Positions 40,776 to 51,253 are shown, numbered from the stretch's first letter. The stretch is 64,000 nt of DNA from Nonomuraea sp. PA05 (GCF_008086045.1 NZ_VSEY01000026.1:1-64000); one strand, 5' to 3'. The notes: generated by a model from the letters alone, not told the origin. Numbers and translations are program-made.

Positions 40776-41318
40776 TCACTGTCCCTTCGCGAGAGAGACG
40801 GCGCGGCTGCCGTAGCCGGCGAGGTCGGGGTCGAGGCCGGCCAGCTCCTTGGCCAGCCGCTTGCGGGCGCGGTGCAGCCGGAGCCTGGCGGCGCCGCGGG
40901 AGCAGCCGAGCACCTTGGCGATCTCGGGCCCGCTGAGGCCTTCCCAGGCGACGAGGGAGAGCAGCTCCCTGTCGTCGTCGGCCAGCCGCTGGAACGCCTG
41001 GTAGGCCGGGTCGTGCGCGTGCTGCGGCGCGGCCCACGTGGCGGCCTCCTCGCGCAGCCGGACAGCCAGGGCGGTGCGGCGTTCCTCGGCGCGGAAGTGG
41101 TTGGCGAGCACGCGCCTGGCGACGCCGTACAGCCAGAGCCTGGCTTCGTCCCCCTGGGGGACGGCGTTCAGGCGGCGCCATACCGTGGTGAACGTCTCCG
41201 CGATCACGTCCGCGACGTCGTCGGGTGACCCGGCGCGGCGCCGCACATAGCTGGCGACGGCGGGATAGTACGCCATGTAGATCTCCTCAAACCGTTGTTC
41301 GGGCTCAGACGGCCCCAT
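40776..41318 (-). CDS. ECF-type RNA polymerase sigma factor 1
   Basis: A 180-residue sigma-70-family factor. Region 2 covers FEEIYMAYYPAVASYVRRRAGSPDDVADVIAETFTTVWRRL (about 9-50) and region 4 is DRELLSLVAWEGLSGPEIAKVLGCSRGAARLRLHRARKRL (about 115-155). The ATG at 41318 has AAGGAA upstream; an earlier ATG is possible. It directs polymerase to an unknown promoter set and is probably held by the membrane partner encoded immediately downstream. Confidence 0.93.
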   Translation of the reverse strand: MGPSEPEQRFEEIYMAYYPAVASYVRRRAGSPDDVADVIAETFTTVWRRLNAVPQGDEARLWLYGVARRVLANHFRAEERRTALAVRLREEAATWAAPQHAHDPAYQAFQRLADDDRELLSLVAWEGLSGPEIAKVLGCSRGAARLRLHRARKRLAKELAGLDPDLAGYGSRAVSLAKGQ

Positions 41319-41379
41319 TCGGCGTTCCTTCCGATCGGCGAACACATTTGAGGAGATGTGCGGATATGTGGGGAGTGTT

Positions 41380-42282
41380 TCAGCCCGTTCCGAGAGATTC
41401 CGCGACCGTGCGGAGCGCGGACAGCAGCGGGCGCAGGAGGGGATGAACGTCGGAGCCGCGCCGTACGGCGGCGAAGACGCGGCGCTCGGGCCCCGGCGTC
41501 TGCCGCACCACCACCCCCGGCAGCGCCATGTCGCGCAGCGCCAGCCGCGGCACCAGCGCCACCCCGGCCCCCGCGCCGACCAGGGCGACCACGGCGCGGA
41601 AGTCGTCGGAGCAGTGCACGAGGTTCGGGGTGAAGCCCGCCTGCTGGCAGGCGAACGTGATCACGTCGTGCACCGGGTTGCCCGGGTAGGGGCCGATCCA
41701 GGTCTCGGCGGCCAGCGACACCAGCGTGGCCGAGCCCGCCAGGGGATGGTCGCGGGGGAGCACCAGGTCGAACGGCTCCGCGTACAGGGGGCGGCGCGAC
41801 AGCCGGGGGTCGGCGGCGTCGGGCGCGCCACGGTACTCCACCGTGATGGCCAGGTCCGCCTGGCCGTCCAGGAGCAGGGCCAGGCTGTGGTCGCCCTCGG
41901 CGTCCTGCACGCGGACGTGCACGCCCGGGGACGTCTCGCGCAGGGCGGCGATGGCGGGGGAGAGCACGGCGCTGATGGCGGTCGCGAAGCAGGCCACCGT
42001 GACCTCGCCCGCCTGGCCCGTCGTGTACGCGGCCACCTCGGCCTCGGCGCGTTCGAGCTGGGCGAGCACCTCGTTGGCGTGACCCAGCATGATCTTGCCC
42101 ACGGCGGTGAGGTGCACGCCGCGCCCGTCACGGGTGAACAGCCGGTGCCCCACCTCGTGCTCCAGCGCGACGAGCTGCTGGGACACGGCGGAGGGGGTCA
42201 GGTGCAGCGCCGCCGCCGCGGCGGTGACCGTGCCGTGGTCGGCCACCGCGCGCAGCGTGCGCAACCGCCGCGTGTCAATCAC
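41380..42282 (-). CDS. LysR family transcriptional regulator
   Basis: A 300-residue LTTR. The N-terminal winged helix (RRLRTLRAVADHGTVTAAAAALHLTPSAVSQQLVALEHEVG, about 4-44) is classic, followed by the linker helix and a two-lobed effector domain of substrate-binding-protein fold. GTG start with GGAG 5 bases upstream. It lies downstream of kbl on the same strand, and its 65-base spacer has a degenerate copy of the kbl 3' end. A role in threonine/glycine metabolism is possible from position only. Confidence 0.92.
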   Translation of the reverse strand: MIDTRRLRTLRAVADHGTVTAAAAALHLTPSAVSQQLVALEHEVGHRLFTRDGRGVHLTAVGKIMLGHANEVLAQLERAEAEVAAYTTGQAGEVTVACFATAISAVLSPAIAALRETSPGVHVRVQDAEGDHSLALLLDGQADLAITVEYRGAPDAADPRLSRRPLYAEPFDLVLPRDHPLAGSATLVSLAAETWIGPYPGNPVHDVITFACQQAGFTPNLVHCSDDFRAVVALVGAGAGVALVPRLALRDMALPGVVVRQTPGPERRVFAAVRRGSDVHPLLRPLLSALRTVAESLGTG

Positions 42283-42308
42283 CCGTGCTCCATAGCACGC
42301 GAGAATAC

Positions 42309-42347
42309 TGAGCCCGGCACCTGGACGAGCGCGGGTGGGTGGCTGGC

Positions 42348-42371
<24 letters not shown>
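42309..42371 (-). repeat. Degenerate duplication of the kbl 3' end
   Basis: The 3' end of kbl with its stop (42348-42371, CCTGGACGAACGC core) has a diverged copy about 39 bases further on (42309-42332, CCTGGACGAGCGC core). About 20 of 24 aligned bases agree, allowing two one-base gaps. It may be an old example of the stop-spanning duplications seen elsewhere in the window. Confidence 0.5.
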
Positions 42372-43516
<1,145 letters not shown>

Positions 43517-43517
<1 letters not shown>

Positions 43518-44617
43518 CAGAGGCTCCTGTCTACGGTCGCGACCGCTTCGGCTTCCGTTGGCTCGGCGCTCGCGCTCTCCAGCCGAGCTCCTTCGCTCCA
43601 GTCCAAGATGACCTTGCCGGTACGGCCGCTCGCCGCCGTGTCGAAGGCGGCGTCGAAGTCCCGGTACGAGAACCGGTCGGTGATCACGGGGGAGAGGTCG
43701 AGCCCCTTCTCCAGCAGGACGGACATGTTGTACCAGGTCTCGTACATCTCCCTGCCGTACACGCCCTTGATCGTGATCATGGAGGTGACGACGGTCGCCC
43801 AGTCGATGGCGAACTCCCCGGCGGGCAGCCCCAGCATGGCGATCTTCCCGCCGTGGGCCATGCCCGCGATCATGTCGCGCACCGCCACGGGGTTGCCGGA
43901 CATCTCCAGCCCGACGTCGAAGCCCTCGCGCAGGTGGAGCTGGCGCATGCCCTCGGCGATGGAGGAGCGGGAGACGTTCACGGCCAGGGAGACGCCGAGC
44001 TTGCCCGCCAGGTCGAGACGCTCGTCGCTGACGTCGGTGATCATCACGTTGCGCGCGCCGACGTGGGTGGCCACGGCCGCCGCCATCAGGCCGATCGGGC
44101 CGGCGCCGGTGATCAGCACGTCCTCGCCGACGAGGGGGAAGGACAGCGCGGTGTGCACGGCGTTGCCGAACGGGTCGAAGATGGCCGCCACGTCGGGGTG
44201 GACGGGGACGCGGTGCACCCAGACGTTCGAGGCGGGGAGGGTGACGTACTCGGCGAAGGCGCCGTCCCTGTTGACGCCGAGCCCGATCGTGTTGGCGCAC
44301 AGGTGGCGGCGGCCGGCCATGCAGTTGCGGCACTTGCCGCAGACGATGTGCCCCTCGCCGCTGACGAGGTCGCCGACGGCGATGTCCTCGACGCCGGGCG
44401 CGACCTCGACCACGTGGCCGGAGAACTCGTGCCCGACGATGAGCGGGAGCTCCAGCGTGTGCCGCGCCCAGTCGTCATATTTCCGAATATGTAGGTCCGT
44501 GCCGCAGATGCCGGTCCGCAGGACCCGGATCTTCACCTCACCGGGGCCGACCTCGGGCTCGGGCACGTCCACCAGCCACAGGCCAGCCTCGGGCCGCTCT
44601 TTGACCAGCGCTTTCAT
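43517..44617 (-). CDS. tdh: L-threonine 3-dehydrogenase
   Basis: A 366-residue zinc medium-chain dehydrogenase oxidising L-threonine to 2-amino-3-ketobutyrate with NAD+. Catalytic zinc ligands are in GICGTDLHI and GHEFSGHVVE, the structural zinc loop is CGKCRNCMAGRRHLC, and the NAD motif is GAGPIGLMAA. After KVILDW, where the E. coli enzyme ends, about 26 extra Glu/Ala/Ser-rich residues run into the kbl start. The ATG at 44617 opens the family-typical MKALVKERPEAGLWL; 44626 is an alternative. First gene of the operon, with kbl overlapping. Confidence 0.95.
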
Positions 44618-44775
44618 AGCTCCCATTCCCCCTTGACGAACCTAGTGCACTGTGCCTGCCCGATACGGGACGTGTCCATCGAGGAGTTCTTAAGTGCCCC
44701 CTCAGCTCTGCTTCACGCGACCGCCGTACCTGGCAGAATTAGACAAACTTCTTGGAATAACCGGTTGGAGGTCGG

Positions 44776-45918
44776 GTGCGACAGCAGAGCGGTGACGCCT
44801 CTCTCCTGCGCAGGCTGAACGCGGCGGCGATCCTGCGCATCCTGCGTGAGAGCGAGGTGGCCACGCTGTCGGAGCTGGCCAGGGCGGCCCGCGTGTCCAG
44901 GCCGACCGCCGAGGTGATCGTGGAGGACCTGCTCGCCGAGGGGTGGGCGGAGGAGTGTGGCGAGGACCAGGGCGACCGCCGGCGCGGGCGGCCGGCCAGG
45001 CGCTTCAGGTTCCGCGCGGCGGCCGGGCACGTGGTGGGCGTCGGCGTGGGCGCCTCCAGGCTGCGGGCCATGGTCACCGACCTCAACGGAACCGTCGTGG
45101 CCGCGCGACAGGTGCCGCACCACTCCTCGATGCCCGCCGCGGACCGGCTCGACGCCATCGCGGGGCTGGTCGGCACGGTGGTGGCCGAGGCGGGGCTGAC
45201 CGTGCCCGGGGTGGCGGCCGTGGGCGTAGGCACCACGGGCACCGTCGACGGCTCGGGCAGGGTCGTCAAGAGCGTCGCACTGGCCGGCTGGACGGGGCTC
45301 GACCTGCGAGGCGAGCTGTCCCGCCGCATCCCGGCGCCGGTGCTGGTGGAGAACGACATGCGGCTGGCCGTGCTGGCCGAGCACTGGCGCGGCCAGGCGC
45401 GGGGCCGCCAGGACGTGGTCTACCTCTTCACCGGCAGCAGGCTCGGCCTGGGCCTGCTCATCGGCGGCAGGCCGCACCGTGGCGCCCACGCGGCCTCCGG
45501 CGAGATCGGGCGGCAGTCCGGCGACCACTGGCGGGCCTACCGGCACATGAGCGAGTACGCGATCTCGGTGGAGCCGGGCGAGATGCGCTCGCAGCGCGAG
45601 GCCGCGGAGTTCGCGATCGAGCGCGCCCGCGCGGGCGACGCGCAGGCCCTGCGCGCGGTCAGGGACTTCGCCCGCCATCTCGGCGAGGGCCTGATCACGG
45701 TGGTCAACCCGCTGGACCCGGAGATGGTGGTGATCGGCGGCAGCCTGTCGAAGGCCGGTGACCTGCTCATCGAGCCGATCAGGGAGCTGTTCTCCGAGGC
45801 GTGTCTCTGTCCGCCGATCGTGGTGGCCTCGGGTCTGGGTGGTGAGTGCATCGCGCTGGGCGCTGTCAGGCTGGCGCTCGACCACGCCGACCGACGGCTC
45901 TTTACGCAGGCGCCCTGA
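44776..45918 (+). CDS. ROK family transcriptional repressor lacking the zinc motif
   Basis: A 380-residue NagC/XylR-like regulator. An N-terminal winged helix (AAILRILRESEVATLSELARAARVSRPTAEVIVEDLL, about 17-54) is joined to a ROK sugar-kinase-like domain (VGVGVGASRLRAMVTDLNG, GTTGTVDGSGRV, VENDMRLAVLAEHW). The usual CxCGxxGCxE zinc site between GEIG and the next helix is absent: GEIGRQSGDHWRAYRHMSEY has no cysteine. It probably binds a sugar-type ligand and controls the oxidoreductase gene 100 bases downstream. GTG start after GGAGG. Confidence 0.9.
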   Translation: MRQQSGDASLLRRLNAAAILRILRESEVATLSELARAARVSRPTAEVIVEDLLAEGWAEECGEDQGDRRRGRPARRFRFRAAAGHVVGVGVGASRLRAMVTDLNGTVVAARQVPHHSSMPAADRLDAIAGLVGTVVAEAGLTVPGVAAVGVGTTGTVDGSGRVVKSVALAGWTGLDLRGELSRRIPAPVLVENDMRLAVLAEHWRGQARGRQDVVYLFTGSRLGLGLLIGGRPHRGAHAASGEIGRQSGDHWRAYRHMSEYAISVEPGEMRSQREAAEFAIERARAGDAQALRAVRDFARHLGEGLITVVNPLDPEMVVIGGSLSKAGDLLIEPIRELFSEACLCPPIVVASGLGGECIALGAVRLALDHADRRLFTQAP

Positions 45919-45969
45919 AGAAATGTGTCGGGAAGATGGCAGTATTGGTCATGTTTGCGTAGATCCGCG

Positions 45970-45998
45970 TGATTTAAGCTGATGGCTTGGATAAATCA
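45970..45998 (+). promoter_or_regulatory. AT-rich inverted repeat before the oxidoreductase gene
   Basis: TGATTTA (45970-45976) and TAAATCA (45992-45998) form a perfect inverted repeat with 15 bases between, in an otherwise GC-rich setting. AT-rich spaced arms are typical of ROK-family (NagC/Mlc) operators, and a ROK gene is directly upstream. Confidence 0.45.
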
Positions 45999-46019
45999 GC
46001 GCTGCCGGAAGGGGCACCT

Positions 46020-47213
46020 GTGGAAGACCTGCGCATCGGAGTGATCGGCCTCGGCCTGCGGAAGAGCCTCGCCCTGGCGGCTCACCGGCCGGGCGGGGGC
46101 GCGGTCGTGGCCGCCCTGTGCGACTCCGATCCGGCCGTGCTCAAGGGGCAGGCGGGCAAGTTCGAGGCCGGCTTCCTCACCGAGGACTACCGCGAGCTGC
46201 TCGACCGCCCCGATCTCGACGCGATCGTGGTCAACACCCCGGACGACACGCACGAGCGGCTGGCGATCGACTGCCTGGAGGCCGGCAAGGCGGTCTACCT
46301 GGAGAAGCCGATGGCCATCACGGTGGAGGGCTGCGACAACATCCTGCGCGCCGCCCGCCGCACAGGGACGCGCCTGTACGTGGGCCACAACATGCGGCAC
46401 ATGGGCGTGGTGCGGCTGATGCGCGACATCATCGCCAAGGGCGTCATCGGCGAGCCGAAGACGGTCTGGGTGCGCCACTTCGTCTCCTACGGCGGTGACT
46501 ACTACTTCAAGGACTGGCACGCCGACCGCACCCGCACCACCGGGCTGCTGCTGCAGAAGGCGGCGCACGACCTCGACGTGATCCACTGGCTCGCCGGCGG
46601 CTACACGAGCAGGGTGAACGCCCTGGGCGACCTCATGCTCTACGGCGACCTGCCGCGCCGCGAGCCCGGCACGCCCCGGCCCGACGGGTGGCTGCAGGAG
46701 TACGAGTGGCCGCCCACCACGCGTGAGAACCTGCACCACATCGTGGACGTCGAGGACGTGTCGGTGATGAACATGCGCCTGGACAACGGCGTCATCGCCG
46801 CCTACCAGCAGTGCCACTTCTCGCCCGACTACGTGCGCAACTACACGGTGATCGGCACCGAGGGCCGCCTGGAGAACTTCGGCGACGGGCCTGGCGACAC
46901 GGTCAAGGTGTGGAACACCGGGCCCACCGGGTACCGGGAGGACTGCGACATCGCCTACAAGGTGCCGGCGGCGACCGGCTCGCACGGGGGCGCGGACGCG
47001 GAGATCGTGACCGAGTTCCTCAGGTTCGTCAGGGAAGGCGGGGCGACGGACACCTCGCCGGTGGCGGCGCGGATGAGCGTGGCGGCCGGGTACATGGCGA
47101 CGATGTCGCTGCGGGACGGCGGCATGCCGTACGACGTGCCGCCGCTGGACGCGGACCTGGCGGCGTACTTCGACAACGGCCAGACGGAACCGGGGAGCGC
47201 GTCCGGACAGTAG
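46020..47213 (+). CDS. Gfo/Idh/MocA family oxidoreductase
   Basis: A 397-residue NAD(P)-dependent dehydrogenase for a sugar or inositol-like substrate. The Rossmann motif is IGVIGLGLRKSLALAAH (about 7-23), the EKP motif is in VYLEKPMAI (about 95-103), and HDLDVIHWLAGG carries the expected catalytic Asp/His. A GFO/IDH C-terminal domain follows. No signal peptide, so cytosolic. GTG at 46020 chosen because GGAAGGGG lies upstream. Its neighbour is a ROK repressor, supporting a carbohydrate role; the exact substrate is unknown. Confidence 0.92.
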   Translation: MEDLRIGVIGLGLRKSLALAAHRPGGGAVVAALCDSDPAVLKGQAGKFEAGFLTEDYRELLDRPDLDAIVVNTPDDTHERLAIDCLEAGKAVYLEKPMAITVEGCDNILRAARRTGTRLYVGHNMRHMGVVRLMRDIIAKGVIGEPKTVWVRHFVSYGGDYYFKDWHADRTRTTGLLLQKAAHDLDVIHWLAGGYTSRVNALGDLMLYGDLPRREPGTPRPDGWLQEYEWPPTTRENLHHIVDVEDVSVMNMRLDNGVIAAYQQCHFSPDYVRNYTVIGTEGRLENFGDGPGDTVKVWNTGPTGYREDCDIAYKVPAATGSHGGADAEIVTEFLRFVREGGATDTSPVAARMSVAAGYMATMSLRDGGMPYDVPPLDADLAAYFDNGQTEPGSASGQ

Positions 47214-47225
47214 ACATATGTGGAT

Positions 47226-47810
47226 ATGTCACTACGTGCCCGGATCCGTGATGGTGATCAGGCGGCCTTCGGGCAACTCTTCGACGAATGCGCGAAGGCC
47301 GTCTACAACCATGCCTTCCGCCTGACCGCCAACTGGTCCACCGCCGAGGACGTGATGGCGCTGACCTTCCTGGAGGCCTGGCGCCTACGGGCGAAGATCG
47401 ACCCCGAGGGCGGCTCGCTGCGGCCCTGGCTGCTGGGCATCGCCACCAACGTGCACCGCAACGTGCGCAGGGCCGCCCGCAGGCACGACGACGCGCTGGC
47501 CAGGATGCCCGCCGGCGAGACGGTGCCGGACTTCGCCGACGAGGTCGTGGGCCGCATCGACGACGCCGAGCGCCTGGCCGCCGTGCGCGCGGCGTACGGA
47601 CGGCTGCGCCGCCAGGAGCAGGACGTGTTCGCGTTGTGCGTGTGGTCGGGGCTCGACTACGCCCAGGCGGCCGAGGCGCTCGGCATCCCGGTGGGCACGG
47701 TGCGCTCCCGGCTGTCGCGGGCGCGCAAGAAACTCGCGGCTGCCGGGGAACCGCCTCCCGGCAGCCGACAGGTAGTAGGTGACCGAGGCCCCAAGGAGGA
47801 GATCCGATGA
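47226..47810 (+). CDS. ECF-type RNA polymerase sigma factor 2
   Basis: About 194 residues. Region 2 is FGQLFDECAKAVYNHAFRLTANWSTAEDVMALTFLEAWRL and region 4 is LRRQEQDVFALCVWSGLDYAQAAEALGIPVGTVRSRLSRARKKL; an SRARKKL helix ends the DNA-binding part. The start is uncertain (ATG 47226 or GTG 47220), with no ribosome site, so the message may be leaderless. It overlaps by four bases with the membrane partner gene, a paralogue of the partner of sigma factor 1. Confidence 0.92.
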   Translation: MSLRARIRDGDQAAFGQLFDECAKAVYNHAFRLTANWSTAEDVMALTFLEAWRLRAKIDPEGGSLRPWLLGIATNVHRNVRRAARRHDDALARMPAGETVPDFADEVVGRIDDAERLAAVRAAYGRLRRQEQDVFALCVWSGLDYAQAAEALGIPVGTVRSRLSRARKKLAAAGEPPPGSRQVVGDRGPKEEIR

Positions 47811-48379
47811 ACATGCCGGCTGAACGCGATCTTCCCGAGGGCCGTCACCGACTGCTCAAGGAGTTCGTGATGACCGAGATCGAGACGACCCCGCGCAAGC
47901 GCCGCCTGACCGTTCTGGCCCCCGCGCTGGGGCTGGCCGCCGCCGCCGCGGTCGCCGTCCCGCTGGTGCTGGGCGGCTCGCCCGCGTACGCGGTGTCCGA
48001 GCGGCCCGACGGCCTGATCCACATCACCATCAACGAGGCCAAGGACCCGGACCGGCTGGAGCAGGATCTGCGGGACCTGGGGGCGAACGTGGTCGTGGAC
48101 TACATCCCCATGGGCAAGAAGTGCAGCCCGCAACCCCGCAGCGGCCACTTCCTCAGTGTCGAGGAGGCCCCGCTGCACGTGTTCCCCACGCCTGAGGACA
48201 GCCTGCCGGGCTTCGTCATCGACCCCCGGGTGATCGGGGAGGGCCAGACGGGGGTCCTGGAGTTCAGCGTCTCGGAGAACAACGGGGGCGTTGTCGCGGG
48301 CATCTGGGCCCGGGTGGGCGAGGGCCCGATCGCCGAGTGCGAGCTGGTGGACACCACGCAGGCGCCGCTGTCGCACTGA
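47807..48379 (+). CDS. Membrane-anchored sigma partner (putative anti-sigma), short form
   Basis: A 190-residue single-span protein: a cytoplasmic N terminus with PEGRHRLLKEFVMTEI (residues 10-25), one membrane helix (about 41-64), then an extracytoplasmic domain with DGLIHITINEAKDPDRLEQDLRDLGANVVVDYIP. It shares order and spacing of motifs with the longer protein at 39901-40773, including a single Cys near the end (AECELVD). Its ATG overlaps the sigma factor stop. I infer control of that sigma factor. Confidence 0.72.
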   Translation: MNMPAERDLPEGRHRLLKEFVMTEIETTPRKRRLTVLAPALGLAAAAAVAVPLVLGGSPAYAVSERPDGLIHITINEAKDPDRLEQDLRDLGANVVVDYIPMGKKCSPQPRSGHFLSVEEAPLHVFPTPEDSLPGFVIDPRVIGEGQTGVLEFSVSENNGGVVAGIWARVGEGPIAECELVDTTQAPLSH

Positions 48380-48403
48380 CAGCTCCCACTCGGCGACAGG
48401 CAC

Positions 48404-49480
48404 TCAGCGTTCGGCCTCCGACCGCTTCTTGTCCAGGTCGGGGAAGGGGGAGGGCTCGTCGACCCGCTGCGTGATCTGCCGGGGGCCGTTCGGGCTCTCC
48501 GCCTCCTGCGCGTCGGCGACGGCCTCGGCCGCCGCTTCGGCCGCCTTGGCGGCCTCCTCCTCGGCCGCCGAGCTCTCGGGAACCTCCTCGCGCGTGGCCG
48601 CCGAGCGCGGCAGCGCCTCGGTGAACGCCTTGGAGACGCCCTGGAGGGCCGAGGTGACCTCGCTGGGAATCACCCAGAACGTGTTGCCGTCGCCCTGCGC
48701 GAGCTGCGGCAGCACCTGGAGGTACTGGTAGGCCAGCAGCTTCGGGTCGGGGTCGTTGCGGTGCACGGCCTGGAAGACCTGGTCGATGGCGCGCGACTGG
48801 CCCTCGGCCTCCAGGATGGCGGCCGTGCGCTGGCCCTCGGCGCGCAGGATGCGGCTCTGCTTGTCGCCCTCCGCGGTGAGGATCTGCGACTGGCGCTGGC
48901 CCTCGGCGTTCAGGATCGCGGCCCGCTTGTCGCGCTCGGCCCGCATCTGCTTCTCCATCGCGTCCTTGATGGTCTTCGGCGGGTCGATGGCCTTGATCTC
49001 GACGCGGTTGACGCGCAGCCCCCACTTGCCGGTGGCCTCGTCGAGGACGCCGCGCAGCTGGCTGTTGATGGTGTCGCGGGAGGTGAGGGTCTTCTCCAGG
49101 TCCATGGAGCCGACGACGTTACGCAGGGTGGTGACGGTGAGCTGCTCGACGCCGGTGATGTAGTTGGCGATCTCGTACGCCGCCGCCCGCGGATCGGTCA
49201 CCTGGAAGTACAGGACCGTGTCGATCTCGACGACGAGGTTGTCCTCGGTGATGACGGGCTGGGGGCGGAAGGAGACGACCTGTTCACGCAGGTCGATCAT
49301 GGTGTAGACGCGGTCGATGTACGGGATGACGAAGTTGAGCCCCGGTTTGAGCGTCCGGTGGTAGCGGCCGAGGCGCTCGACGTTGCGGGCCCGGGCCTGC
49401 GGAACGATCCGTACCGCTTTGAGCAGGGTCATCACCGCGAAAAGTATGATGAACAGTCCGACCAGCAACAGCGGATCCAT
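48404..49480 (-). CDS. SPFH/prohibitin-domain membrane protein (QmcA/paraslipin-like)
   Basis: A 358-residue stomatin-like protein. One N-terminal membrane helix (about 4-22) is followed by the band-7 domain (ERLGRYHRTLKPGLNFVIPYIDRVYTMIDLREQVV ... VEIKAIDPP) and a long coiled coil with repeated AEGxxQSxILxAEG steps (about 190-230). The C terminus is Ala/Glu-rich. Such proteins oligomerise into membrane microdomain cages and act with NfeD proteins, here encoded 3 bases upstream in the same operon. Shorter upstream spacing implies co-translation. Confidence 0.94.
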   Translation of the reverse strand: MDPLLLVGLFIILFAVMTLLKAVRIVPQARARNVERLGRYHRTLKPGLNFVIPYIDRVYTMIDLREQVVSFRPQPVITEDNLVVEIDTVLYFQVTDPRAAAYEIANYITGVEQLTVTTLRNVVGSMDLEKTLTSRDTINSQLRGVLDEATGKWGLRVNRVEIKAIDPPKTIKDAMEKQMRAERDKRAAILNAEGQRQSQILTAEGDKQSRILRAEGQRTAAILEAEGQSRAIDQVFQAVHRNDPDPKLLAYQYLQVLPQLAQGDGNTFWVIPSEVTSALQGVSKAFTEALPRSAATREEVPESSAAEEEAAKAAEAAAEAVADAQEAESPNGPRQITQRVDEPSPFPDLDKKRSEAER

Positions 49481-49483
49481 CAG

Positions 49484-49915
49484 TCACTCCCGGGGATATA
49501 CGAGGGCTGTCGCACCCTCGATCTCGATGATGTCGACGGTCGCCCCGGCGGGGATCACGAGCGTCTCGTCGTAGGCGCGCGCCGACCATTCCTCGCCCCC
49601 GATGCGCACGCGGCCGTCGCGGCCCGTCACTTCGGCCACCACGTACGCGGGTTTACCGACGAGCGCTTCCACGCCGAACCGCTGCAGCGGCGGCTGGTTG
49701 ATATGACGCATCGCGATCGGCCTGAGCACCAGCAGGCCGGCCGCCGAGGACACGGCGAAGAAGATCAATTGCAGGGGGACGGGCAACCCGATGGCCGCGG
49801 TGGCGGCCGTCAGCAGAGCCGCGACGCCCAGCAGGCCGAGTGAGGCCGTGAGCGTGAAGATTTCGGCCACGCCGAGGACGACTGCGAGGATTATCCAGAT
49901 GATCCATTCATCCAT
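49484..49915 (-). CDS. NfeD family protein
   Basis: A 143-residue membrane protein. Two to three helices in the first 75 residues (WIIWIILAVVLGVAEIFT, LGLLGVAALLTAATAAI, LQLIFFAVSSAAGLLVL) are followed by an OB-fold domain (GKPAYVVAEVTGRDGRVRIGGEEWSARA). This is the short, protease-free form. It partners the SPFH protein encoded immediately downstream. ATG at 49915 with GGAGGG upstream. Confidence 0.92.
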   Translation of the reverse strand: MDEWIIWIILAVVLGVAEIFTLTASLGLLGVAALLTAATAAIGLPVPLQLIFFAVSSAAGLLVLRPIAMRHINQPPLQRFGVEALVGKPAYVVAEVTGRDGRVRIGGEEWSARAYDETLVIPAGATVDIIEIEGATALVYPRE

Positions 49916-49989
49916 GTCCTGGCCCTCCTGATGGGACAACGGGCCTGTGTCCGCGAGTGGTTCCTCCCCTCTCTACCGTAATCCTGATA

Positions 49990-51180
49990 TCACCTCTTCG
50001 GCACCCATCCACCTGCGTCGCGCATTTCCCGCAGAGCGCTTCCCTGTTGCCATTTCTCCCACGGGAGTTGCCAGAAACCCCATCCGTTGTCCCATTCCAG
50101 GATGCGATCGGTCCCGGTGATCGTCACCGGGTCGCCGCGCAGTGAGGTGGCGTAGAACCAGGCGGCCTGGTCGGGCCTGGCGTTGACGCAGCCGTGGCTG
50201 ACGTTGGACCGGCCCTGGGCCCAGACGTTGTCCTTGGCGTGCACGTATTCGCCGCTGTTGGAAATGCGGACGGCGTGGTCGATCATCAAGTCGTAAAAGC
50301 CGGGATCACCTTTTTCGCGGCCGGGGGAGATCATGCGCACCGGGTTTCCCTTGTCCATGGTGAGATGAATGCCGCTGGTCGTGGTGTATTCGGTGGTGGT
50401 GGCCATGCCGGCGCTGATGGCCATGCGCTGCGCCGGCTTGCCGTCGCGCAGGACGAGCATCTGGTGGGTCCTGGTGTCGATGGAGCTGGTCTGCCTGCGT
50501 CCGACGAGGAAGGAGAAGGTGGAGTCGGTCGCGCCGTGGAGGCCGTCGCCCGCGCGCACGCCGGCCAGGTGCGCCGTGACCGTGACCCGCTGCCTGGACG
50601 GCCACCACCGCCGGGTGCGGTAGACCACCTGCGTGTCGCTGGTCCACCGCCAGGCCCCCTCGACCGGCGACTCGGCCTGCACCTCGAGCGCGCGCTCGAC
50701 GGCCGCCTTGTCCTCGATGGGCGCGTCGAAGTCGATGACGACGGGCATGCCGACGCCGACCGTCTCGCCGGGCAGCGGCGCGGTGGCGGCCACCTGGAAC
50801 GTCCTGGCGGCGGTGCGGGTGCGGATGCGGCCCATGGCGACCGTAGCGGGCGCGCCCTCGCGGGTGGCGGTGGCGGTCACGGTGTATTCGGCCCCCGGCC
50901 GCAGGGTCCAATCGGTGCGCCAGGTCGTGCGCGTGTCGTCGAGCTTGCCCGGCACCGGCTCGCCGCCCTCGTAGACGAGCACCTGGGTGAGCGTGCCGCC
51001 CTGCACCTTGACCATCAGGCCGCGGTCGGTGCGGGCGCGTTTGGAGTCGAACGGCGGCCAGACCTGCACCACGGGCGGTGAGGCGGGCGGCTCGGCCGGG
51101 GCCGAGCCGCAGCCGCTGACCAGGAGCAAGAACCCGCAGACCAGGACAAAGGCGACACAAAGGGTCGCGGCATGCCGCAT
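49990..51180 (-). CDS. L,D-transpeptidase lipoprotein
   Basis: A 396-residue exported enzyme with a lipobox (LLVSGC, Cys at about residue 24). Two Ig-like domains occupy about 60-245, and the YkuD catalytic domain follows, with the active site SHGCVNAR (Cys and His present) near residue 335. It forms 3-3 cross-links in peptidoglycan, the type common in actinobacteria and resistant to most penicillins. The Ldt/Ig-Ig-YkuD layout matches LdtMt2-type proteins. It has its own transcript, judging by 70-base spacers. Confidence 0.95.
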   Translation of the reverse strand: MRHAATLCVAFVLVCGFLLLVSGCGSAPAEPPASPPVVQVWPPFDSKRARTDRGLMVKVQGGTLTQVLVYEGGEPVPGKLDDTRTTWRTDWTLRPGAEYTVTATATREGAPATVAMGRIRTRTAARTFQVAATAPLPGETVGVGMPVVIDFDAPIEDKAAVERALEVQAESPVEGAWRWTSDTQVVYRTRRWWPSRQRVTVTAHLAGVRAGDGLHGATDSTFSFLVGRRQTSSIDTRTHQMLVLRDGKPAQRMAISAGMATTTEYTTTSGIHLTMDKGNPVRMISPGREKGDPGFYDLMIDHAVRISNSGEYVHAKDNVWAQGRSNVSHGCVNARPDQAAWFYATSLRGDPVTITGTDRILEWDNGWGFWQLPWEKWQQGSALREMRDAGGWVPKR

Positions 51181-51253
51181 GGAACTCCTGCTTTCCGAGG
51201 GAAGGGGTCGTCCCAGGGTAGCGGTGAGTCACCGTGCAAGCACGCCGAGTCAG

